From Allobrachymonas sp. (lineage in GTDB: Bacteria > Pseudomonadota > Gammaproteobacteria > Burkholderiales > Burkholderiaceae_C): 19,987 nt of DNA. Below, piece after piece: positions 1 to 6,341 of the stretch. The position numbers were made by a program, and so were the translations under genes. Under the pieces are notes generated by a model. That model worked only from the letters and a program-made list of their open reading frames with translations. It was not told the origin of the DNA and did not search any database. How positions within the stretch are numbered: position 1 is the stretch's first letter; the number at the start of each line of letters is the position of its first letter. The DNA lies in NCBI GenBank assembly GCA_012036375.1, contig JAAUOI010000014.1:1-19987 (forward strand). The letters are read 5' to 3'.

Positions 1-110
1 TTTAATCAGCGGTGATGGCGATTGGCAATGTATGAGTTTTCTCCTACATCGAAAAGCACACCACCGCTTGGGCACATCGTGGTTCGCAAAATCACTAACG
101 CCTGCTGCGC

Positions 111-587
111 ATGACACTCGCACAAGCCATCGCCGCCTTGCGACAAGCCAATCTCGCGGCCAAGCAAGCGATGGCGAGTGGGCGTCATCCGTTTGCTGCG
201 CTTCTCATCGCGCCTGATGGCGAGACGGTGCTCATGTCGCAGGGCAATATCAATACCGTCAATCACGCCGAGGCAACACTCGCTCGCGCCGCTTCAGCGC
301 AATACAGCGCTGAATATTTGTGGCAATGCAGTTTGGTGACGACGGTGGAGCCCTGCGCCATGTGCGCCGGCACGCAGTATTGGGCGAACATTGGTCGCGT
401 GGTCTACGGCATGACGGAGCAAGATTTACTGCGCCTGACCGGCAATCACGAAGAGAATCCCACGCTTGATTTGCCTTGCCGAGAGGTGTTTGCGCGTGGG
501 CAAAAGGCGATTGAGGTGATTGGGCCGGTTGTAGAAGTGCAAGAAGAAATTGCGCAGGTGCACCGAGATTTTTGGAAGAAATCTTGA
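111..587 (+). CDS. Nucleoside deaminase (cytidine/deoxycytidylate deaminase superfamily)
   Basis: A 158-residue zinc-dependent hydrolytic deaminase acting on a free base or nucleoside, or possibly a tRNA base. The zinc site is plain: H52-A-E54 gives one ligand and the proton-shuttling glutamate, and P81-C82-A-M-C85 gives the two cysteine ligands, followed by a typical YWA stretch. The length fits the guanine deaminase/TadA-like group, but the C-terminal half (DLLRLTG onward) does not let me choose a substrate, so I give no gene symbol. The start is the first ATG that includes the whole fold; no strong Shine-Dalgarno sequence precedes it. The gene converges on the phosphomannomutase gene, with 27 bp between the two stop codons. 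The frame is intact. Confidence 0.88.
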   Translation: MTLAQAIAALRQANLAAKQAMASGRHPFAALLIAPDGETVLMSQGNINTVNHAEATLARAASAQYSAEYLWQCSLVTTVEPCAMCAGTQYWANIGRVVYGMTEQDLLRLTGNHEENPTLDLPCREVFARGQKAIEVIGPVVEVQEEIAQVHRDFWKKS

Positions 588-596
588 GTTGATTGT

Positions 597-634
597 TTCA
601 AGCTGAGTGCAGCATTAGTGCGCCGCAGCTTGAA
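597..634. terminator. Inverted repeat between convergent genes, possible terminator
   Basis: TTCAAGCTG at 597-605 is perfectly complementary to CAGCTTGAA at 626-634, with a 20-nt loop. It lies between the deaminase stop and the end of the phosphomannomutase gene, the right arm being inside the last codons of the latter. No T-run follows on either strand, so it would be an imperfect intrinsic terminator at best. Confidence 0.3.
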
Positions 635-1997
635 TCTGCGCATCTGGCTTAGCGGTCTTTAAGAGTGCCATCATCGTGTTTTCAATACGATGCAACGCCG
701 CTTCAGTATGTCCTTCAAAGCGCAAGACCAAAACGGGAGTCGTATTCGATGCGCGAACAAGGCCAAAGCCATCTGGCCAATCGACGCGCAGGCCGTCAAT
801 CGTATTGACTTTGGCGGGTGCAGCGAATTGCGCTTTCGTTTGCAACTGCGCCACAATCGCATGCGGCTCGCCTTCCGCGCAAGCCACGTTCAGCTCAGGA
901 GTGGAAAAACTCGTGGGCAAATCGTTGAGCACTCGGTTCGCATCAGGCGAGGCGCTCAAAATCTCCAGCAAGCGGCAGCCCGCATAGGTGCCATCGTCAA
1001 AGCCAAACCAGCGTTCTTTGAAGAAGATATGCCCGCTCATTTCACCGCCCAACGGCGAGCCGTTTTGCTTCATGCGGGCTTTGATGAGGGAGTGTCCGGT
1101 TTTGTACATCTCGGCCACGCCGCCAGCCGCCTCAATCGCTGGCGCTAGGCGCTGTGAGCATTTCACATCAAACATGATCGCGCCGCCCGGCACGCGAGAG
1201 AGCACGTCTTGCGCGAACAGCATCATCTGGCGATCTGGGTAAATCACATTGCCGTCTTTGGTGACCACGCCCAAGCGATCGCCATCGCCATCAAAGGCAA
1301 AGCCCAGCTCGGCATCGGTTTCTTTTAAGGCGCGAATCAAGTCTTGCAGATTCTCTGGTTTGCTTGGATCGGGATGATGGTTCGGGAAGTTGCCATCCAC
1401 TTCGCTATAAAGCTCAATCACCTCGCAGCCGAGTTTGCGGAAAATCTCTGGCGCTGTTGCGCCTGCAATGCCGTTGCCACTATCGACGACGATTTTCATC
1501 TTGCGCTTGAGCTTGATGTCGCTCGCAATGCGGTCACGATACGGTGCTTCAACATTCACATTGCGCACGTTGCCACCCGCTTTCAAAGTCCAGCTTTCGC
1601 TTTCCATCATCTGCCGCAGCGCTTGAATCTCATCGCCATAAATCGCGCGGCCACCCATCACCATCTTGAAACCGTTGTAATCCTTGGGGTTGTGGCTGCC
1701 CGTGACTTGAATGCCGCTCTCACACAGGGTGTTCGCTGCGAAATACAAGAGCGGTGTGGTGACCAAGCCTACGTCGATCACCTGCACGCCCGCCTCTTGC
1801 AGCCCGCGCACAAGAGCTGACGATAGCGCTGGCCCGCTCAAGCGGCCATCGCGCCCAACGGCCACGGAGGTTTGCCCCTCGCGCAAAGCAAGTGTGCCAA
1901 AGGCGCGGCCGAGGCCGAGTGCAAATTCTTCATTGAGTGCTGCGGGCACAATGCCGCGAATATCGTAGGCCTTGAAGCTGGTGGGGGCTATTTGCAT
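615..1997 (-). CDS. Phosphomannomutase/phosphoglucomutase
   Basis: A 460-residue alpha-D-phosphohexomutase (AlgC/ManB type) that interconverts mannose-6-P and mannose-1-P or glucose-6-P and glucose-1-P in the cytosol, feeding GDP-mannose and UDP-glucose synthesis for surface polysaccharides. All four signature loops are present: phosphoserine loop TGSHNP with S101; metal loop DGDGDR at 236-241; sugar-recognition loop GEMSGH at 318-323; phosphate-binding loop RASNTTP from R415. The length matches the family. The ATG at 1997 has an AAGGA-like ribosome site about 7 bases upstream. The short-chain dehydrogenase gene lies 38 bp upstream on the same strand, so co-transcription is possible. A stand-alone phosphomannose-isomerase cupin at 5930-6334 belongs to the same sugar pathway. 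The frame is intact. Confidence 0.95.
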   Translation of the reverse strand: MQIAPTSFKAYDIRGIVPAALNEEFALGLGRAFGTLALREGQTSVAVGRDGRLSGPALSSALVRGLQEAGVQVIDVGLVTTPLLYFAANTLCESGIQVTGSHNPKDYNGFKMVMGGRAIYGDEIQALRQMMESESWTLKAGGNVRNVNVEAPYRDRIASDIKLKRKMKIVVDSGNGIAGATAPEIFRKLGCEVIELYSEVDGNFPNHHPDPSKPENLQDLIRALKETDAELGFAFDGDGDRLGVVTKDGNVIYPDRQMMLFAQDVLSRVPGGAIMFDVKCSQRLAPAIEAAGGVAEMYKTGHSLIKARMKQNGSPLGGEMSGHIFFKERWFGFDDGTYAGCRLLEILSASPDANRVLNDLPTSFSTPELNVACAEGEPHAIVAQLQTKAQFAAPAKVNTIDGLRVDWPDGFGLVRASNTTPVLVLRFEGHTEAALHRIENTMMALLKTAKPDAQIQAAAH

Positions 1998-2035
1998 ATG
2001 AGATTCCTTGAAATCGTTTGTTGTGAAGTGAGTGT

Positions 2036-2950
2036 TTATAGTCCACGAGCCAAGCGCATTTCGTTGGCGCCTTGTTCTGCACCACTGCCCGGCACTGAAC
2101 TGCCTGCGCGATCAGTCGCTTGCGCCAAATGCGTGGCAAGCTGTTCGGGCACGGTATCGCCTAAGCCCAGATGGATACCTTGCGTCAGCGTAATGTGCGC
2201 CGCCTCAAAGCCGCCTGCGCCTGCGCAGAGGATGGTGCGCGTCGGTGCGCTCTCATGAGCGAGCACGAGCATCGCGGGCACAACAGCCTCAGCCTTAAAC
2301 GCCTCGCGCACATCTTCAGGAAACAGTGCCTCCGTCATCCGCGTCGTGGCCGTGGGCGCAAGCGCGTTCACATGAATGCCATGCTTTGCGCCCTCAATCG
2401 AGAGCGTCTGCATCAAGCCCACTTGTGCAAGCTTCGCCGCACCATAGTTCGCTTGGCCGAAATTACCATAGAGCCCCGTGCTAGAAGTCGTCATCACAAT
2501 GCGGCCATACTTTTGCGCCATCATTTGCGCCCATACGGCCTTGGAGCAATGCGCTGCGCCCATCAAATGCACATCCACCACAAAGCGGAAATCGTCCATC
2601 TCCATCTTCGCAAACGATTTATCGCGGAGCACCCCCGCGTTGTTTACCAAAATATCCACGCGACCCCAAGTATCCACTGCCTGCTTGACCATCGCTTGAA
2701 CGGCTACAAAATCCGTGACCGATGCGCCATTGGCAATGGCCTGCCCGCCAGCCGCAATAATTTCATCAGCCACCTTCTGCGCCGCTGCTGGTGAACCACC
2801 CGAGCCATCCAGCATCCCGCCCAAATCATTCACCAACACCCTAGCCCCGCGCTTTGCAAGCGCCAGCGCATGCAAGCGCCCGAGGCCTCCGCCAGCGCCG
2901 GTGACGATGGCCACGCGGCCTGTGAAATCAAGAGTTTGTTGTTCAGTCAT
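2036..2950 (-). CDS. Short-chain dehydrogenase, 3-hydroxyacyl-CoA dehydrogenase-like
   Basis: A 304-residue classical SDR. It has the glycine-rich NAD(P) loop TGAGGGLG at 17-24, NDLGG after the second strand, NNAG at 103-106, catalytic serine in TTSSTG (S156/S157), and Y169-G-A-A-K173. The combination NDLGG plus NNAGVLRDKSFAKM is typical of the SDR domain of multifunctional beta-oxidation enzymes (HSD17B4/MFE-2 type), so a role in oxidising 3-hydroxyacyl-CoA is likely, though the substrate is not proven by sequence. Residues beyond about 250 form a C-terminal extension after the SDR core. The ATG at 2950 is the only start that keeps the complete Rossmann fold. It lies 38 bp upstream of the phosphomannomutase gene. 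The frame is intact. Confidence 0.88.
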   Translation of the reverse strand: MTEQQTLDFTGRVAIVTGAGGGLGRLHALALAKRGARVLVNDLGGMLDGSGGSPAAAQKVADEIIAAGGQAIANGASVTDFVAVQAMVKQAVDTWGRVDILVNNAGVLRDKSFAKMEMDDFRFVVDVHLMGAAHCSKAVWAQMMAQKYGRIVMTTSSTGLYGNFGQANYGAAKLAQVGLMQTLSIEGAKHGIHVNALAPTATTRMTEALFPEDVREAFKAEAVVPAMLVLAHESAPTRTILCAGAGGFEAAHITLTQGIHLGLGDTVPEQLATHLAQATDRAGSSVPGSGAEQGANEMRLARGL

Positions 2951-2987
2951 GTGTTGGGTCTTTGAATTTATTTTGAGAGGATCTAAT

Positions 2988-3031
2988 TGCTATGAATTAG
3001 TGAGCATTCCGCGCACATTTCATATCGGCTA
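2988..3031 (+). repeat. REP-like dispersed repeat, copy R1 (degenerate)
   Basis: This is the most diverged of seven copies in the window. It keeps the order of the consensus (AATAGCACTCCGCGCA, then GCCGGC) as GTGAGCATTCCGCGCA, then ATCGGCTA. It lies in the 194-bp gap between the dehydrogenase start and the vapBC-like promoter. Confidence 0.6.
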
Positions 3032-3103
3032 ACCCTCTATTTTGCTTGGAATTTCGCTGGTTCAGACGAAGCTGGCTGCACCGAGGCTGGGTTTGTTGAG
3101 TAG

Positions 3104-3123
3104 CGTATAATTTCACATATACG
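3104..3123 (+). promoter_or_regulatory. Promoter -10 box with overlapping palindrome upstream of vapBC-like operon
   Basis: A perfect TATAAT lies at 3106-3111. CGTATA at 3104-3109 and TATACG at 3118-3123 form a perfect 6-bp inverted repeat with an 8-bp spacer that covers this -10 box. No good -35 hexamer is visible. Antitoxins of this class usually repress their own operon from such palindromes, so I infer an operator. An AGGA ribosome site at 3134-3137 precedes the ATG at 3145. Confidence 0.6.
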
Positions 3124-3144
3124 TTCTGCTCTTAGGATTCCATC

Positions 3145-3378
3145 ATGTCTCAAATCACGTTATACCTCGACGACGACACACAAGCCTTGGTCGACGAAGC
3201 CTCCAAGGCCAATGGCGTGTCTAAAAGCCGCTGGGTGGCCGACATCATCCGCAAATACGCAGCGCAAGATTGGCCACAAGACTGCTTGGCCTTGGCTGGG
3301 CGCTTTGCGGACTTTCCGATCCGCGAAACAGGCTCTCAGGCGGTGTCAGTCGCTGACACGCCACGCATCGGCTTTTGA
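3145..3378 (+). CDS. VapB-like ribbon-helix-helix antitoxin
   Basis: A 77-residue protein. Its N-terminus (SQITLYLDDDTQALVDEA) has the short beta strand plus two-helix pattern of ribbon-helix-helix DNA-binding antitoxins. The C-terminal half, DWPQDCLALAGRFADFPIRE, resembles the toxin-wrapping tail seen in VapB proteins that pair with PIN toxins. The gene is followed after 12 bp by a PIN-domain toxin gene, which gives the strongest support. It should neutralise that toxin and, with it, repress the promoter at 3104-3123. The start is fixed by AGGA at 3134-3137. The frame is intact. Confidence 0.88.
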   Translation: MSQITLYLDDDTQALVDEASKANGVSKSRWVADIIRKYAAQDWPQDCLALAGRFADFPIRETGSQAVSVADTPRIGF

Positions 3379-3390
3379 GAAAAGCCCGCC

Positions 3391-3792
3391 ATGCTATTTT
3401 TGGACAGCAATACCATCAGCTATTACTTCCGTGGCGATCCGAAAGTCGTGCCGCGTTTGCAAGCGCTCGCACCCTCAGAGATTGGCGTGCCAGCGATCGT
3501 CGAATACGAGCTGCGCTATGGCCTGATGCGCCTGCCCCGTGAGGCTGCCGAGCCACGCTTGGCCGCGTTGGCGCAGCTACTGCGCCCCATTCAAATCTTG
3601 CCCTTCGACAGCGAATGCGCGCAACACGCCGCACGTATCCGCGCCGAGCTGGAAGCCCAAGGCCAACCCATCGGCCCACACGACACCCTGATCGCCGCAA
3701 CAGCGCTACGCCATCAAGCCACTTTGGTGACGAGAAATACGCGAGAGTTTGCGAGGGTGGTGGGGTTGTTGTGTGTGGATTGGCATGCTTGA
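3391..3792 (+). CDS. VapC-like PIN-domain toxin ribonuclease
   Basis: A 133-residue PIN-domain nuclease; VapC toxins cleave tRNA or rRNA and stop translation when freed from VapB. The acidic metal-binding set is visible: D5 in MLFLDSN, E40 in VEYELRYG, D98 in GPHDTLIAA, and N116 in TRNTREF at the fourth position. The EL.YG motif and the FRGDP near the start resemble the VapC group described as tRNA(fMet)-specific endonucleases, but the target cannot be read from sequence. The gene follows the antitoxin by 12 bp. Its 3' end is only 22 bp from the palindrome of a second toxin-antitoxin operon. The frame and active-site residues are intact, so the module is probably functional. Confidence 0.92.
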   Translation: MLFLDSNTISYYFRGDPKVVPRLQALAPSEIGVPAIVEYELRYGLMRLPREAAEPRLAALAQLLRPIQILPFDSECAQHAARIRAELEAQGQPIGPHDTLIAATALRHQATLVTRNTREFARVVGLLCVDWHA

Positions 3793-3797
3793 GAGAA

Positions 3798-3836
3798 ACG
3801 ACATGTGCAAGTCATTGCATTACAATTGTGATGCAA
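3798..3836 (+). promoter_or_regulatory. Promoter and 22-bp palindromic operator of second toxin-antitoxin operon
   Basis: A near-perfect palindrome spans 3815-3836: arms TTGCATT and GATGCAA flank the fully symmetric core ACAATTGT, with one mismatched pair. It includes a plausible -10 box, TACAAT at 3821-3826, placed 17 bp after ACGACA at 3798-3803 (weak -35). AGGAG at 3841-3845 follows. Autoregulation by the antitoxin at 3852 is the natural inference. Confidence 0.6.
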
Positions 3837-3851
3837 ACCAAGGAGCACCCC

Positions 3852-4139
3852 ATGCGCACCGCCACATTCCCCGCCGTCCGTACCACGCCCGAAGACCGAG
3901 CTTTGGTGGAGTCAGTACTTCGCCCTGGTGAAACGCTGTCTACATTCATCGAAGAAACCATTAAGCAACAAGCCCGGTGGCGTAAGGAAGATGAAGCGTT
4001 TTATGCGCGGGCACGCGAAGCATCAAAACAGATTAAAGCCGGCAAGATGAAAACTTACACACACGAGGAAGTCATGCAAGGACTTCGCGACATCTTGGCG
4101 CAGAAAAAGATGCAAAAGCGCCAAAAGATGGCGGCATGA
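3852..4139 (+). CDS. Small RHH-type antitoxin (YlcI/YnfO-like) of a ParE module
   Basis: A 95-residue, mostly helical, charged protein. The N-terminus (TATFPAVRTTPEDRALVESVL, then LSTFIEETI) fits a ribbon-helix-helix fold of the kind annotated as YlcI/YnfO or ParD-like. The rest is a long lysine/glutamate-rich helix suited to wrapping a toxin. The start at 3852 is chosen because AGGAG at 3841-3845 sits 6 bases before it; an in-frame ATG at 3831 would lie inside the operator palindrome. The stop overlaps the toxin start (ATGA at 4136-4139), a standard antitoxin-first arrangement. Family assignment is by resemblance and is less certain than the module call. Confidence 0.82.
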   Translation: MRTATFPAVRTTPEDRALVESVLRPGETLSTFIEETIKQQARWRKEDEAFYARAREASKQIKAGKMKTYTHEEVMQGLRDILAQKKMQKRQKMAA

Positions 4140-4444
4140 AAATCTATCAACTGATCTATTCTCAATACGCACAAGATGACCTCTGGCGTCTGTTTGAATT
4201 CTTAGCCGAATTTGATGAGCTGTTGGCGGAGCAAGCGATTGAGTCGATTGAAGCAGCACTGGATGCCATGCGCCGCTATCCGATGATTTGTCGCATGGCA
4301 CAAGAAAAAGGATTTGATCCGAATTGGCGCGAACTCGTGATTCAATTTGGTAGCAGTGGTTATGTAGCACTGTTTGAAATTACCGGCGAGCAAGAAGTGA
4401 CTGTGATGGCGATCAAGCATCAGCGGGAAAGCGACTATCACTGA
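4136..4444 (+). CDS. RelE/ParE-family toxin
   Basis: A 102-residue protein of the RelE/ParE superfamily. It has the early YSQYAQDDLWRLFEFL helix, AIESIEAALDAMRRYPMICR, and the strand pair around RELVIQFGSSGYVALFEI ending in VMAIKHQRESDY, which is the usual ParE-like C-terminal IRHQRE pattern. ParE members poison DNA gyrase and RelE members cut mRNA on the ribosome; this sequence is closer to ParE in layout, but the target is not certain. It is translationally coupled to the antitoxin by a 4-base overlap. The frame is intact. Confidence 0.9.
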   Translation: MKIYQLIYSQYAQDDLWRLFEFLAEFDELLAEQAIESIEAALDAMRRYPMICRMAQEKGFDPNWRELVIQFGSSGYVALFEITGEQEVTVMAIKHQRESDYH

Positions 4445-4450
4445 TAGCTC

Positions 4451-5027
4451 ATGAGTCAATCTCCGTTCAAACAAAAAAGCGGGCAGCGCTTTATCAATCG
4501 TACAAATGTGTCTTGGGGCAGCACAGTGCTCGGTAGTCTAGTCATGCTCGCCATCGGTTGGTACGTTGGTTGGTCTCCGTTTGTAGAACCTCATTGGCTT
4601 CTTTGATGGTTGGGAGTGATGTTCGTCGTCTTTGCTGTTTGGGCGCTTGTTTTCGCTATAGTTCAGACGAATCACTGTTTGATACATACCCGCAAAAAAT
4701 AGTTATCTCAGTTTCAACAAAGTGGTACTTCAAAACCGTGACTGCCCAATATCCTTGGGAACGTTTCTGTATTGTTCGTACAGTTCTTGCCGATGAAGGT
4801 GATTTCAGGATCAACAGAGTCGAATTGGTTGCAAAAGAAATGCATGCTGTTCTGACTGTTGCTAAATTCCCTGCGATTGCGATTGCGAAGGCAGAAGAAA
4901 ATCGCTGGAACAAGGTTACAAGTATGAAAACCCCCTAGCTGCACAATTACGAACGGAATTGTCATACCTGATGTCCTTACCAGATCAAGGCTATATCCAA
5001 GAGCACGATCTGCGCCAACTCATTTAA
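4451..5027 (+). pseudogene. Broken gene for a small two-TM membrane protein (unknown function)
   Basis: I do not recognise the family. An ATG at 4451 opens a frame with a hydrophobic helix (GSLVMLAIGWYVGW) that meets TGA at 4604. The same frame continues with a second strong hydrophobic helix (GVMFVVFAVWALVFAIV) up to TAG after an A6 run at 4694-4699. Adding one A there joins it to a frame running through WYFKTVTAQYPWERF. A second added A in the A4 run near 4897 joins that to a tail ending in YIQEHDLRQLI, stop at 5025-5027. Repaired, it is about 192 codons: two TM helices at roughly 22-42 and 52-73 and a soluble tail of about 115 residues. The TGA between the helices is not explained by an indel and may be a true stop or a TGG change. 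It lies 6 bp downstream of the ParE-like toxin gene. Confidence 0.55.
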
Positions 5028-5037
5028 TTGCGCGTTC

Positions 5038-5620
5038 TTAAGCCTTCGGCAACGTTACCCCATGTTGCCCTTGGTATTTCCCGCCGCGATCTTTATAGCT
5101 GGTTTCGCACACGTCATCTGCGTCGCTCTCGAAGAACAATACCTGCGCACAGCCTTCGCCTGCGTAGATTTTGGCGGGGAGCGGAGTGGTGTTGCTGAAC
5201 TCTAAGGTCACGTAGCCTTCCCATTCGGGCTCGAAGGGGGTGACGTTGACGATGATGCCGCAGCGGGCGTAGGTGCTTTTGCCTAGGCAGATGGTGAGCA
5301 CATTGCGGGGGATGCGGAAATATTCGACGGTGCGGGCTAGGGCGAAGCTGTTGGGGGGATGATGCAACTATCCCCGTGGAAATCGACGAAGCTTTTTTCG
5401 TCGAAGTTTTTCGGGTCAACGACGGTGCTGTGGATGTTGGTGAAGACTTTGAATTCGGGGGCGCAACGGATGTCATAGCCGTAGCTGCTGGTGCCGTAGC
5501 TGATGAGTTTTTGGGAATGCCTCCCTCGATTCGCTCGCGCACTTGGCCGGGTTCAAACGGCTCGATCATGCCGTGGTCTTTCGCCATGCGGCGGATCCAT
5601 TTGTCTGATTTGATACTCAT
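5038..5620 (-). CDS. dcd: dCTP deaminase (frameshifted twice in this sequence)
   Basis: Dcd deaminates dCTP to dUTP, supplying dUMP for thymidylate synthesis. The N-terminus (SIKSDKWIRRMAKDHGMIEPF) and the C-terminal block (KSTYARCGIIVNVTPFEPEW, then GGKYQGQHGVTLPK) match the 188-190-residue Burkholderiales form. The frame breaks twice. One A is missing from the A5 run (T5 at 5508-5512 on +), after which the next frame reads ISYGTSSYGYDIRCAPEFK. One C is missing from the C6 run (G6 at 5353-5358 on +), after which the frame reads PPNSFALART. With both restored the protein is 194 residues with all family blocks. It lies 13 bp after the DUF2905 gene, likely in one operon. I think the shifts are errors rather than decay. 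Confidence 0.88.
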
Positions 5621-5633
5621 GATGGGATTCTAG

Positions 5634-5825
5634 CTAGACGACGTAGCTGATGAGGGAAAACAGCAGGCTCAGCACGATGGTGGAGCCCAGCGGGATGCTG
5701 ATGTCGCGGCCATTCATTTTGAAATTGAAATCGCCGGGGAGTTTGCCAAAGCCGAAGCGGCGCAGGAAGGGAGCGAGCCAGCTGAGCAGGAAGAGGGCGA
5801 GAAGGGTGATGAGTAGCCAGCGCAT
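5634..5825 (-). CDS. DUF2905 small membrane protein
   Basis: A 63-residue protein with two hydrophobic segments, residues 3-20 (LLITLLALFLLSWLAPF) and about 46-62 (PLGSTIVLSLLFSLISYVV), around a short loop containing GKLPGDFNFKMNG. The LPGD motif between two TM helices, and the length, match the DUF2905 family, which has no known function. It starts at the ATG complementary to 5823-5825. It lies 13 bp upstream of dcd on the same strand, suggesting co-transcription. The frame is intact. Confidence 0.82.
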   Translation of the reverse strand: MRWLLITLLALFLLSWLAPFLRRFGFGKLPGDFNFKMNGRDISIPLGSTIVLSLLFSLISYVV

Positions 5826-5837
5826 CGTGCTATCTAG

Positions 5838-5883
5838 TCACTATAAAATCAATAGCACTCCGCGCAGATTCTATGCCGGCTAG
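5838..5883 (+). repeat. REP-like dispersed repeat, copy R2
   Basis: A near-consensus copy: TCACTATAAAATC, then AATAGCACTCCGCGCA, then ATGCCGGCTAGTGGCC. It fills most of the 104-bp gap between the cupin stop and the DUF2905 start. The inner part can form an imperfect hairpin (CCGGCATA pairing with TCTGCGCGG). Confidence 0.85.
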
Positions 5884-5929
5884 TGGCCATTTTGGGCATA
5901 AAATCGGGTCATGACAAGCAATCATACAC

Positions 5930-6334
5930 TCATGCTCTGCCAAAATCATCTTGCAGGCGCGTGATGTCGTCTTCACCCAAGTAGCTGCCCATTTGCACTT
6001 CGACGATTTCGACGGGCTCATGGGTGCGATTGGTGAGGCGATGGATTTGGCCGATGGCGATGTCGCAATGTTGGCCAACATTCAAAGTGACTTCGCGCAA
6101 ACTGCCATCTGGATTGCCGAGCGTGACGACTGCGGTGCCGCGCACCACCACCCAATGCTCGGCGCGCTGGGCATGCTTTTGCAGGCTGAGTTGTTTGCCG
6201 GGGTGCACGCCGATGCGTTTGACTTTGATGCCAGGCACATCGTTGGCGCCGTATGAGGCTTCGTCAATCGCTTCATACCAGCCCCATGGGCGTTCAGTGC
6301 GTTCGATGCTGTGGGTGCGAAATGTAGTGCTCAT
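5930..6334 (-). CDS. Stand-alone PMI-type cupin (mannose-6-P isomerase type II domain)
   Basis: A 134-residue single-domain cupin. The run RPWGWYEAI, HPGKQLSLQKHAQRAEHWVV (cupin motif 1 with metal-binding histidines and glutamate), GTAVVTLG and IGQIHRLTNRTHEPVEIVEVQMGSYLGEDDITRLQDDFGR matches the C-terminal isomerase domain of bifunctional mannose-1-phosphate guanylyltransferase/mannose-6-phosphate isomerases. The guanylyltransferase half is absent: the ATG at 6334 starts just before the domain and the methyltransferase stop is 7 bp upstream. It probably isomerises mannose-6-P and fructose-6-P or a related sugar phosphate, but a binding-only role cannot be excluded. The frame is intact. Confidence 0.85.
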   Translation of the reverse strand: MSTTFRTHSIERTERPWGWYEAIDEASYGANDVPGIKVKRIGVHPGKQLSLQKHAQRAEHWVVVRGTAVVTLGNPDGSLREVTLNVGQHCDIAIGQIHRLTNRTHEPVEIVEVQMGSYLGEDDITRLQDDFGRA

Positions 6335-6341
6335 GATGGAT

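Noticed and set aside
6..266. Minus-strand frame at the left edge
   Set aside because: It is antisense to the nucleoside deaminase and has no family features; positions 1-110 show no supportable feature.
3416..3700. Minus-strand frame inside vapC
   Set aside because: Arginine-rich shadow of the PIN toxin frame in GC-rich codons.
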